Part shown: piece by piece, positions 1 through 5,196 of the stretch
Layout of the letters: the number at the start of each line of letters is the position of its first letter
Position numbering within the stretch: the first letter of the stretch is position 1
DNA from: Rhodospirillaceae bacterium UBA6608
GTDB lineage: Bacteria > Pseudomonadota > Alphaproteobacteria > Rhodospirillales_A > Casp-alpha2
Assembly (NCBI GenBank): GCA_002433335.1
Contig: DJHY01000290.1
Coordinates: 1-5,196 of the forward strand
DNA: 5,196 bases
Direction of reading: 5' to 3'
The notes under the pieces: generated by a model
The model's input: only the letters and a program-made list of their open reading frames with translations
Databases searched by the model: none
What the model was told of the DNA's origin: nothing
Position numbers and translations under genes: made by a program

Positions 1-664
1 AGACCGTCATGCGGCCTTCCATCGACAGATCGCGGATCGCCTTGCCTGCGTATTCGATCACATGGCCGGTGCCGCCGGCGGTGCCGATCTTGCCGATCAC
101 GGCGAGGACCAGGTCCTTGCCGGTGCAGCCGAACGGCAGGTCGCCTTCGAGCGTGATGCGCATGTTCTTGAGCGGCGTTTGCAGCAGCGTCTGGGTCGCC
201 AGCACGTGTTCGACCTCGGACGTGCCGATGCCGAAGGCCAGCGCGCCGAACGCGCCGTGGGTGGCGGTGTGGCTATCGCCGCAGACGATGGTCGTGCCGG
301 GCAGGGTGAAGCCCTGTTCCGGGCCGATCACATGGACGATCCCGCGACGGATATCGCCCAGATCGAAAATCGGCACGCCGAAATCGGTGCAATTGCGGGT
401 CTGGGTTTCGACCTGCAGGCGCGATTCCGGATCGTCGATGCCGTTTTCCAAATTCTTGGTGGGGGTGTTGTGGTCCGAGACGGCCAGCGTCAGGTCCGGG
501 CGATGAACCTTGCGACCCGCCATGCGCAGGCTTTCAAAGGCCTGGGGGGCGGAAACTTCATTGACCAGATGGCGATCGATGTAGAGCAGGCAGGTGCCGT
601 CGTCTTGAACATCGACCAGATGGCTGTCCCAGATTTTTTCGAACAGCGTTTTCGGCTGTGACAT
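1..664 (-). CDS. leuC: Second copy of 3-isopropylmalate dehydratase large subunit (LeuC), N-terminal part; 3' end outside window
   Basis: The reading frame is open from an ATG at 664 to the window edge and gives 221 codons. It begins [18 protein letters not shown] and contains the LeuC/aconitase signatures DHN (65-67), [24 protein letters not shown] (114-137) and [11 protein letters not shown] (194-204). LeuC joins LeuD to interconvert 2- and 3-isopropylmalate in cytoplasmic leucine synthesis. By hand alignment without gaps it matches the leuC at 1497-2900 at 188 of 221 residues. The differences cluster at residues 67-74 and 88-107, away from the conserved motifs. A GGAGGA ribosome binding site (674-679) lies 9 nt before the ATG, the same layout as in the other copy. 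There is no frameshift or stop in the visible part, so it looks functional so far. The three iron-sulfur cysteines expected near residues 349-412 lie beyond the window, so integrity and paired small subunit are unknown. It sits 175 bp downstream of leuD. Confidence 0.93.
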   Translation of the reverse strand, partial: MSQPKTLFEKIWDSHLVDVQDDGTCLLYIDRHLVNEVSAPQAFESLRMAGRKVHRPDLTLAVSDHNTPTKNLENGIDDPESRLQVETQTRNCTDFGVPIFDLGDIRRGIVHVIGPEQGFTLPGTTIVCGDSHTATHGAFGALAFGIGTSEVEHVLATQTLLQTPLKNMRITLEGDLPFGCTGKDLVLAVIGKIGTAGGTGHVIEYAGKAIRDLSMEGRMTV

Positions 665-685
665 GGATGGTGGTCCTCCGACGTG
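1..685 (-). repeat. Direct repeat, copy B (5' part of leuC' plus ribosome binding site)
   Basis: This is the partner of 2237-2920, in the same orientation. Identity is uneven: about 87% in 1-180, about 97% in 189-340, about 73% in 341-520 and about 87% in 521-664 (hand counts). Confidence 0.9.
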
Positions 686-706
686 GGGCCTTGTGACCCG
701 TTCTTG

Positions 707-726
707 CGCCGGCCCCCCGGTCGGCG
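707..726 (-). promoter_or_regulatory. Leader mini-hairpin of leuC' (shared with leuC)
   Basis: The arms cgccg (707-711) and cggcg (722-726) flank a loop that on the transcript contains a run of six G. The equivalent element before the first leuC is at 2929-2946. It lies about 28 nt upstream of the ribosome binding site here. Conservation in both copies suggests common origin and possibly function. The stem is short, and no regulator is known to me. Confidence 0.3.
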
Positions 727-771
727 GCTTGGATGTGGCCTTCCTGACAGTCTTTTTTTGTTTTTATTGAT

Positions 772-804
772 CGCCCGGGGCCGGGATTGGCCGTGCCCCG
801 GGCG
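772..804 (-). terminator. Perfect 9-bp inverted repeat after leuD, possible terminator lacking a U-tract
   Basis: The arms cgcccgggg (772-780) and ccccgggcg (796-804) pair perfectly around a 15-nt loop. In the direction of transcription the hairpin starts about 35 nt after the leuD stop. It is followed by an A-rich run (ATCAATAAAAAC), not by U residues, so it is not a textbook intrinsic terminator. It could pause polymerase, protect the leuD 3' end, or act with Rho. The following A-rich stretch could equally belong to a promoter for leuC'. Confidence 0.45.
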
Positions 805-839
805 AGGTATTCGTATTGTTTATCTTAAGCCGGGCGCGA

Positions 840-1466
840 TCAGACGGCCTTGGAAGCACCGGCGATCCACGGCTGGGCCATTTCACGCTTGCCTTCATAG
901 GACTCGATCTTGTCGGCCTTTTGTTCGGTCAGGCCGATGTCGTCCAGGCCGTTCAGCAGGCAATACTTCTTGAACGGATCGATATCGAACTTCAGCTCGC
1001 CGCCGTCCGGACCGTGGATGACCTGGTTTTCCAGGTCGACCGTCAGGGTCGCGTTGGCGCCGCGTTCGGCGTCGTCCATCAGCTTGTCCAGGTCTTCCTT
1101 GGCGACCTTGATCAGCAACATGCCGTTCTTGAAGCTGTTGTTGTAGAAGATGTCGGCGAAGGACGTGGAGATCACGCACTTGATGCCGAAATCCTTGAGC
1201 GCCCAGGGGGCGTGCTCGCGCGACGAACCGCAGCCGAAGTTGTCACCGGCGACGATGATCTCGGCCTTGCGATAGGCGGGCTTGTTGAGGACGAAATCCG
1301 GGTTTTCCGAACCGTCTTCGTTGAACCGCGCCTCGTGGAACAGGTGCTTGCCCAGGCCTTCGCGCTTGATGGTTTTCAGGAACTGCTTGGGGATGATCAT
1401 ATCGGTGTCGATGTTGATCATGTCCAGGGGGGCGGCGACGCCCGTCAGCTTGGTGAACTTTTCCAT
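840..1466 (-). CDS. leuD: 3-isopropylmalate dehydratase small subunit (LeuD)
   Basis: This 208-residue protein is the swivelling small subunit of isopropylmalate isomerase. It pairs with LeuC, which carries the 4Fe-4S cluster, to convert 2-isopropylmalate into 3-isopropylmalate in the cytoplasm. Family signatures are visible: [16 protein letters not shown] (18-33), [17 protein letters not shown] (74-90), [17 protein letters not shown] and [14 protein letters not shown] near the C-terminus. The length fits the usual proteobacterial LeuD of about 200 residues. The ATG at 1466 follows an AGAGGAAA ribosome binding site (1474-1481), and the stop is TGA. The gene starts 30 nt after the leuC stop, so the two are very likely co-transcribed, giving matched subunits. 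The residues appear complete and no frameshift is seen. Only one leuD is visible, although two leuC copies are present. Confidence 0.97.
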   Translation of the reverse strand: MEKFTKLTGVAAPLDMINIDTDMIIPKQFLKTIKREGLGKHLFHEARFNEDGSENPDFVLNKPAYRKAEIIVAGDNFGCGSSREHAPWALKDFGIKCVISTSFADIFYNNSFKNGMLLIKVAKEDLDKLMDDAERGANATLTVDLENQVIHGPDGGELKFDIDPFKKYCLLNGLDDIGLTEQKADKIESYEGKREMAQPWIAGASKAV

Positions 1467-1496
1467 TGTCTTGTTTCCTCTCGCTTGGCGCCGGGC

Positions 1497-2900
1497 TTAC
1501 AGCTTGCGCACATCGGCCAGATGGCCGGAGATGGCAGCGGCGGCGGCCATGGCCGGGCTCAGCAGGTGGGTGCGCGAACCGGCGCCCTGGCGGCCCTTGA
1601 AGTTGCGGTTCGACGTCGAGGCGCAGCGCATGCCCGAGGGAACCCTGTCCTCGTTCATACCCAGGCACATCGAGCAGCCAGGCTCACGCCATTCGAAACC
1701 GGCTTCCAGCAGGATCTTGTCCAGGCCCTCTTCCTCGGCCTGTTCCTTGACCAGACCCGAGCCGGGAACGACCAGGGCGGTCACGTGGTCGGCGACCTTG
1801 CGGCCCTTAGCGACTTCGGCCACGGCGCGGATGTCTTCGATCCGGCCGTTGGTGCAGGAACCGACGAACATGTAGTCGATCTTGACCTCTTCCATCGGCA
1901 TGCCGGGGGTCAGGCCCATGTAGGCCAGCGCGGCCTTGACCGCTTCCTGCTTGCTCGGGTTGTCGAAGTCTTCCGGCGCGGGGACGTTGGCGGAAATCGG
2001 AACCACGTCCTCGGGCGAGGTGCCCCAGGTGACCTGCGGTTCGATATGCGCGGCATCCATGACGACCTCTTTCTGATAGGTCGCGCCCTCGTCAGACGGC
2101 AGGGATTTCCAATAGGTCACGGCGGCTTCCCAATTGGCGCCCTTGGGCGACATCGGACGGCCCTTCAGGTAGTCGAAGGTCGTTTCGTCCGGCGCGATCA
2201 GGCCGGCGCGGGCGCCGCCCTCGATCGTCATGTTGGAAACCGTCATGCGGCCTTCCATGGACAGGTCGCGGATCGCCTTGCCCGCGAACTCGATCACGTG
2301 GCCGGTGCCGCCGGCGGTGCCGATCTGACCGATGATCGCCAGGATCAGGTCCTTCGCCGTGCAGCCGAAGGGCAGGTCGCCCTCGACCGTGATGCGCATG
2401 TTCTTGAGCGGCTGCTGCAACAGGGTCTGGGTCGCCAGCACGTGTTCGACCTCGGACGTGCCGATGCCGAACGCCAGCGAGCCGAACGCGCCGTGGGTGG
2501 CGGTGTGGCTGTCGCCGCAGACGATGGTCGTGCCGGGCAGGGTGAAGCCCTGTTCCGGGCCGATCACGTGGACGATGCCTTGGCGCAGGTCGTTCATGTC
2601 GAACAGCGGCACGCCGAAGTCGGCGCAGTTCTTGGAAAGGGTTTCGACCTGCAGCCGGGATTCCGGATCGTCGATGCCTTGGGACCGGTCGGTCGTCGGC
2701 ACGTTGTGGTCGGCGACGCCGAGCGTCAGGTCAGGGCGGTGGACCTTGCGGCCCGCCATGCGCAGGCCTTCAAAGGCCTGGGGGGTCGTAACTTCGTGGA
2801 TCAGGTGACGGTCGATGTAGATCAGGCAGGTGCCGTCTTCCTGAACGTCAACCAGATGGCTGTCCCAGATCTTCTCGAACAGCGTTTTCGGTTGTGCCAT
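1497..2900 (-). CDS. leuC: 3-isopropylmalate dehydratase large subunit (LeuC), complete copy
   Basis: This 467-residue protein is the catalytic large subunit of isopropylmalate isomerase (leucine biosynthesis, aconitase family), and its length matches the family. The cluster ligands are visible as Cys349 in FVGSCTNGR and Cys409/Cys412 in [10 protein letters not shown]. Other landmarks are [12 protein letters not shown] (129-140), [10 protein letters not shown] (430-439) and the ending [17 protein letters not shown] chose the ATG at 2900 because it gives the normal N-terminus [13 protein letters not shown] and follows a GGAGGA ribosome binding site (2909-2914) at 8 nt. The frame could extend to a TTG at 3011, but the 37 extra residues are arginine- and glycine-rich and unlike LeuC. 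It is 152 bp downstream of rplS and 30 nt upstream of leuD. Placement just after the rpsP-rimM-trmD-rplS operon is, from memory, frequent in alphaproteobacteria. Its 5' half is duplicated at 1-664. Confidence 0.97.
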   Translation of the reverse strand: MAQPKTLFEKIWDSHLVDVQEDGTCLIYIDRHLIHEVTTPQAFEGLRMAGRKVHRPDLTLGVADHNVPTTDRSQGIDDPESRLQVETLSKNCADFGVPLFDMNDLRQGIVHVIGPEQGFTLPGTTIVCGDSHTATHGAFGSLAFGIGTSEVEHVLATQTLLQQPLKNMRITVEGDLPFGCTAKDLILAIIGQIGTAGGTGHVIEFAGKAIRDLSMEGRMTVSNMTIEGGARAGLIAPDETTFDYLKGRPMSPKGANWEAAVTYWKSLPSDEGATYQKEVVMDAAHIEPQVTWGTSPEDVVPISANVPAPEDFDNPSKQEAVKAALAYMGLTPGMPMEEVKIDYMFVGSCTNGRIEDIRAVAEVAKGRKVADHVTALVVPGSGLVKEQAEEEGLDKILLEAGFEWREPGCSMCLGMNEDRVPSGMRCASTSNRNFKGRQGAGSRTHLLSPAMAAAAAISGHLADVRKL

Positions 2901-2920
2901 GGGTCGTATCCTCCGACGTG
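2237..2920 (-). repeat. Direct repeat, copy A (5' part of leuC plus ribosome binding site)
   Basis: This segment aligns without gaps over the coding part to 1-664 at a constant offset of 2236. By hand count there are about 96 differences in 664 bp (about 85% identity). The 12 bp covering the ribosome binding site (2909-2920) are identical in the other copy. The repeat continues past the left window edge in its partner, so its full extent cannot be seen. Confidence 0.9.
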
Positions 2921-2928
2921 TGCCCGAA

Positions 2929-2946
2929 CGCCGGCCCCCGACGGCG
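2929..2946 (-). promoter_or_regulatory. Leader mini-hairpin of leuC (shared with leuC')
   Basis: The arms cgccg (2929-2933) and cggcg (2942-2946) flank an 8-nt loop with five G on the transcript. It sits about 14 nt upstream of the GGAGGA ribosome binding site, closer than its partner at 707-726. It could affect translation initiation, but this is inference from position and from its presence in both leuC leaders. Confidence 0.3.
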
Positions 2947-2980
2947 CTGCGGTTGTAAGCGCTTTTATTATGTGGCCCAC

Positions 2981-3006
2981 TGGCCCGGCCGAAACAAGCC
3001 GGGCCA
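2981..3006 (-). other. Perfect 9-bp inverted repeat between rplS and leuC
   Basis: The arms tggcccggc (2981-2989) and gccgggcca (2998-3006) pair perfectly around an 8-nt loop. On the transcript the hairpin is followed by GTGGGCCACATAATAAAAG, which is A/T-rich but has no U-tract. A second copy of the arm, gtggccc (2972-2978), can pair with gggccac (3001-3007) instead, so two exclusive structures are possible. Its position parallels the hairpin at 772-804, as both precede an AT-rich pocket and then a leuC leader. Confidence 0.45.
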
Positions 3007-3025
3007 CGCAAGCCTGCCTTGGGTA

Positions 3026-3054
3026 AATCCCCTGGGGTTTCCCCCGGTGGGATT
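3026..3054 (-). terminator. Hairpin at the rplS stop, possible weak terminator or 3'-end stabiliser
   Basis: On the transcript AATCCC pairs with GGGATT, and an inner GGGG-CCCC stem closes a GAAA (GNRA-type) tetraloop; one bulge and one C-A mismatch lie between them. The stem overlaps the rplS TAA stop. Only a short U-rich end (AUUUA) follows, so termination would be weak and read-through into leuC is plausible. Confidence 0.4.
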
Positions 3055-3541
3055 ATTCCTCGGCCTGGCCTTCCTGTGCGGCGGTCTGGTCGGCGCCGCC
3101 TTTCTGCTTCGAGGCTTCGTCGCGGGCAGCCTTGGCTTCACGCGCGGCCTGTTTTTCTTCCTGCGACACCTTACCCGAGAAACCATCGGTTTTCTCGGCG
3201 ATACGCGCGGCCTTACCGGTGCGGCCCCGCAGATAGTACAGCTTGGCCCGACGGACATCGCCGCGGCGGACGACTTCGATCGAGTCGACGTTCGGCGAAT
3301 ACAGCGGGAACACGCGTTCCACACCTTCGCCGTAGCTCAGCTTGCGCACGGTGAAGGCGGAGTTGAGGCCCGCGTTCTTACGCGCGATGCAGACGCCTTC
3401 AAAGGCCTGCAAACGGGTCCGTTCGCCTTCGACGACGCGCACGTTGACGCGGATCGTGTCGCCCGGGGCGAACTGGGGGGTCTGCTTGTCGCCGGACAGA
3501 CGGGCGATCTGTTCCTGATCCAGTTGTTCGATAACGTTCAT
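3053..3541 (-). CDS. rplS: 50S ribosomal protein L19 with C-terminal extension
   Basis: This 162-residue protein is large-subunit ribosomal protein L19, which lies at the 30S-50S interface. The core (about 1-116) shows the family pattern: [12 protein letters not shown] at the start, [20 protein letters not shown] (24-43), [14 protein letters not shown], and [24 protein letters not shown] followed by GRTGKAARI. Residues 117-162 form a tail rich in Lys, Ala, Glu and Gln, beyond the roughly 115-residue length of E. coli L19. Such tails are common in alphaproteobacteria (from memory). I chose the ATG at 3541 over an in-frame TTG at 3583 because L19 begins at MNVIEQL and a GGAAGAAAGG purine run lies just upstream (3551-3560). 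It follows trmD by 45 nt and is the last gene of the ribosomal part of the operon. The stop is TAA. Confidence 0.97.
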   Translation of the reverse strand: MNVIEQLDQEQIARLSGDKQTPQFAPGDTIRVNVRVVEGERTRLQAFEGVCIARKNAGLNSAFTVRKLSYGEGVERVFPLYSPNVDSIEVVRRGDVRRAKLYYLRGRTGKAARIAEKTDGFSGKVSQEEKQAAREAKAARDEASKQKGGADQTAAQEGQAEE

Positions 3542-3586
3542 GGTTTCAAACCTTTCTTCCAAACTCTTTGCCGTCTCCGGCAATCC

Positions 3587-4285
3587 CTAGTTCCGCTCGC
3601 GCGCCGCCCACAGGTCGGGCCGCCGTTCGCGGGTAATTTCCTCTGCCTGGCTTCGCCGCCAGGCGTCGACTTTTGCGTGGTGACCGGACGTAAGAACTTC
3701 CGGCACCTTGCGGCCCTGCCATTCCTGGGGCCGCGTGTAGTGGGGATATTCAAGCAATCCCCGTTCGAAACTCTCTTCCTCCAGCGACTCCGTCTTGCCC
3801 ATCACGCCGGGCAGAAGACGAAGGCAGGCGTCCAACAGGACGATCGCCGCAGGCTCTCCGCCCGACAGGACGAAATCGCCAAGCGAGACCTCTTCGGCGT
3901 CGTGGGCATCCAGCACCCGTTGATCGACACCTTCGAAGCGACCGCACAACACGATCACGCCGGGCCCCGCCGCCAATTCCGCCACCCGTTCCTGGCGCAA
4001 TGTGCGGCCACGGGGGGTCAGATAGATGAACGGCAATTCCGGGGCGCCTTCCCTGGCTTTCCGGATGGCTCCGTCGACCACGTCGGGCCGCATCACCATG
4101 CCGGGGCCACCGCCGAAGGGGGCGTCGTCCACGGAGCGGTGTTTATCGCTTGCAAAGTCGCGAATGTCCACCGTTTCCAAGGCCCAGATGCCCTTTTCCA
4201 GCGCCGTCCCGGCGAGCGAAAAACCAAGCGGCCCCGGAAACATTTCCGGAAAAATCGTCAGCAGCTTGGCCGTCCATGCGCTCAT
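3587..4285 (-). CDS. trmD: tRNA (guanine-N1-)-methyltransferase TrmD
   Basis: This 232-residue SPOUT-family enzyme uses S-adenosylmethionine to methylate N1 of G37 next to the anticodon, which prevents +1 frameshifting. Visible motifs are [11 protein letters not shown] (8-18), [13 protein letters not shown] (53-65), [12 protein letters not shown] (113-124), [11 protein letters not shown] (134-144) and [10 protein letters not shown] (177-186). The middle motifs belong to the trefoil-knot cofactor site. Arg156 lines up with E. coli Arg154. The position of the proposed E. coli catalytic Asp169 is Glu171 here by hand alignment. The C-terminus is about 20 residues shorter than in E. coli. The ATG at 4285 overlaps the rimM TGA stop (ATGA, 4 bp), with an AGGAAGA ribosome binding site (4289-4295) inside rimM, so translational coupling is likely. 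The stop is TAG. Confidence 0.97.
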   Translation of the reverse strand: MSAWTAKLLTIFPEMFPGPLGFSLAGTALEKGIWALETVDIRDFASDKHRSVDDAPFGGGPGMVMRPDVVDGAIRKAREGAPELPFIYLTPRGRTLRQERVAELAAGPGVIVLCGRFEGVDQRVLDAHDAEEVSLGDFVLSGGEPAAIVLLDACLRLLPGVMGKTESLEEESFERGLLEYPHYTRPQEWQGRKVPEVLTSGHHAKVDAWRRSQAEEITRERRPDLWAARERN

Positions 4286-4863
4286 CGTTCTTCCTGGTCC
4301 CCGGCGTCGTCTCGCTGTTCCCGCTCGTCCTCGTTCCCGACCTCGTCCAAAAGCCCGTCTGGTGGATCAACCACCAGCCTGCCGCCCGCCATGTCCACCA
4401 CCGGGACCACGGCCCGGGTGAAAGGCACCATCACGGTTCCGAACTCTCCACCGGCGACTTCCAAAACGTCGCCGGCGCCGAAATCGAAAATCCGCCGCAC
4501 GGTGCCCAGGCTTCCCTGGGGTGCGTCGACCGTCAATCCGATCAAGTCCGAATGGTAGTATTCGTCCTCGTCGGGGGGCGGAAGCCGGTCCCGGCCTATG
4601 TAAAGGCGCAGTCCCTTCAGCTTATCCGCCGCCGTGCGGTCGTCGACACCCTCGGCGCGGGCGGTCAAAACGCCCTTGGCCTGGCCGGTCACGCGAAGGT
4701 CGATCCGACGGCTGCCGGTTTCGTCCTCCAGCGGGCCGTAGGCGGCGATATCCTCGGGAACCTGGGTGAAGCTCTTGATCTTGAGCTCGCCTCGAAGTCC
4801 CCGGGCCCCGACGATGACGCCCAGACAGGCGCGCTCTTGCGTGTTCCGTCCGTCGTCGGTCAT
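4282..4863 (-). CDS. rimM: Ribosome maturation factor RimM (16S rRNA processing protein)
   Basis: This 193-residue cytoplasmic factor helps assemble the head of the 30S subunit and, in the family, binds S19. The N-terminal RimM domain (about 11-95) shows the signature [19 protein letters not shown] (15-33). The PRC-barrel domain begins at [13 protein letters not shown] (98-110) and continues through VPF and [10 protein letters not shown] (164-173). A short acidic and polar tail (about 176-193) follows. The ATG at 4863 is the only reasonable start, because an in-frame TAA lies seven codons upstream with no start codon between. Its ribosome binding site is weak: only a GGGACGG-like stretch precedes it, in contrast with the strong sites of the leu genes. 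It lies 41 nt after rpsP and overlaps trmD by 4 bp. Confidence 0.95.
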   Translation of the reverse strand: MTDDGRNTQERACLGVIVGARGLRGELKIKSFTQVPEDIAAYGPLEDETGSRRIDLRVTGQAKGVLTARAEGVDDRTAADKLKGLRLYIGRDRLPPPDEDEYYHSDLIGLTVDAPQGSLGTVRRIFDFGAGDVLEVAGGEFGTVMVPFTRAVVPVVDMAGGRLVVDPPDGLLDEVGNEDEREQRDDAGDQEER

Positions 4864-4904
4864 GGGTGCCGTCCCGGCCCGTTAAGCGTGACGCGTTCCG
4901 CCGC

Positions 4905-5196
4905 TTACTCTTTGGTTTCCTCTTCCTGTTCCGCCGGGGCTTCCTCAGCAGCAGCTTCTTCAGCCGGAGCTTCGGCAGCCGCTTCTTCGGCCGGGGCTTC
5001 TTCCTCGGCGGGCGCCGCCGCGGCTTCAGCCGCCGCTTCCGCTTCGGCCTTGGCCTTTTCTTCGCGTTCCTTCATCCGTTCCTGGGCCTTCGCCTTCGGT
5101 TCGGCCTGCTTGGTCTGCTTTTCCGGAACCGGGCGGGCGTCGGTCAGGCCGGCAGCGCCCAGGAAGCGGTGCACGCGGTCGGTCGGCTGCGCGCCG
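4905..5196 (-). CDS. rpsP: 30S ribosomal protein S16, C-terminal part with long Ala/Glu-rich tail; 5' end outside window
   Basis: The last 96 residues of S16 are visible. The fragment begins [17 protein letters not shown], the conserved C-terminal end of the S16 core, so roughly the first 55-60 residues are missing beyond the window edge. S16 binds 16S rRNA early in 30S assembly. After the core (about residue 25 of the fragment) comes a mixed-charge Lys/Glu/Ala segment (28-56), then a strongly acidic tail with repeated APAEE units (from about 60 to 90), ending EEETKE. E. coli S16 is 82 residues in all, so this tail is a substantial addition. An in-frame GTG at 5174 is not the start, since it falls inside the conserved core. 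The stop is TAA. It is the first visible gene of the rpsP-rimM-trmD-rplS operon. Confidence 0.95.
   Translation of the reverse strand, partial: GAQPTDRVHRFLGAAGLTDARPVPEKQTKQAEPKAKAQERMKEREEKAKAEAEAAAEAAAAPAEEEAPAEEAAAEAPAEEAAAEEAPAEQEEETKE

Larger units (their letters stand above)
665..839 (-). other. leuD to leuC' intergenic region with shared leader
   Basis: This 175-bp gap has three visible parts in transcription order: an AT-rich pocket just after leuD (811-827), a strong GC-rich inverted repeat (772-804), and an A-rich stretch (750-771) followed by a GC-rich leader to the ribosome binding site. The leader shares features with the one before the first leuC. These are the 12-bp string tcctccgacgtg (674-685, same as 2909-2920) and a CGCCG...CGGCG mini-hairpin with a run of G in its loop. 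I see no small ORF with leucine codons and no convincing -35/-10 pair. Confidence 0.6.

Noticed and set aside
1..664. The second leuC as a pseudogene or assembly duplicate
   Set aside because: The frame is uninterrupted for 221 codons, and with about 15% divergence it cannot be a duplicated contig end. A broken 3' part outside the window cannot be excluded.
2901..3011. Upstream TTG start extending leuC by 37 residues
   Set aside because: The extension is unlike LeuC and would run across the hairpin region and the ribosome binding site. The ATG at 2900 gives the normal N-terminus.
816..3026. Very long open frame on the plus strand (about 736 codons) antisense to leuC and leuD
   Set aside because: It is a shadow of the leu genes: GC-rich third positions keep the opposite frame free of stops. 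The product resembles no known protein, and both opposite genes are unmistakable. The same shadow appears opposite the second leuC at 62-661.
2901..3052. Leucine attenuator with a leader peptide
   Set aside because: No short frame with a run of leucine codons and a ribosome binding site is present in this gap, nor in 665-839.
3542..3583. Upstream TTG start for rplS adding 14 residues
   Set aside because: L19 proteins begin at MNVIEQL, which is the ATG at 3541, and a purine-rich ribosome binding site fits that start. The TTG lies only 3 nt after the trmD stop.
2894..4558. Long open frame on the plus strand (about 554 codons) antisense to rplS, trmD and rimM
   Set aside because: It spans three well-recognised minus-strand genes and two intergenic gaps and has no recognisable domain, so it is a GC-driven shadow.
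1..5196. tRNA or rRNA genes, CRISPR array, insertion sequence, prophage or toxin-antitoxin genes
   Set aside because: Nearly all of the window is covered by recognised housekeeping genes. The gaps are at most 175 bp and contain only the hairpins and leaders described.

Overview
This is a GC-rich window in which every supported gene lies on the minus strand, so transcription runs from right to left. The order rpsP-rimM-trmD-rplS followed by leuC-leuD, and the individual proteins, point to an alphaproteobacterium. A Rhodospirillales-like lineage is my guess from gene order and protein flavour; I could not search to confirm it.

Right half (5196 to 3053): a ribosome and tRNA maturation operon. 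It holds the 3' part of rpsP (S16, whose start lies beyond the window), rimM (a 30S maturation factor that works with the S19/16S head region), trmD (tRNA m1G37 methyltransferase) and rplS (L19). rimM and trmD overlap by 4 bp (ATGA). The other gaps are 41 and 45 bp. S16 and L19 both carry long low-complexity C-terminal tails.

Middle (3052 to 840): a 152-bp intergenic region with two inverted repeats and a GC-rich leader, then leuC and leuD. These encode the large and small subunits of isopropylmalate isomerase (leucine biosynthesis), and both look intact.

Left end (839 to 1): a 175-bp intergenic region with a strong inverted repeat, then a second leuC that runs off the window. It encodes the first 221 residues of a LeuC that matches the first copy at 188 of 221 positions (about 85%). 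Its ribosome binding site and part of its leader are also shared with the first copy. The arrangement is therefore leuC-leuD-leuC', a dispersed duplication within one locus. One block of about 150 bp is about 97% identical between the copies while the flanks are 73 to 87% identical, which looks like gene conversion or very uneven constraint.

I see no mobile element, CRISPR array, tRNA or rRNA, and no clearly novel system. The unusual content is the leuC duplication, its mosaic divergence and its conserved leader.
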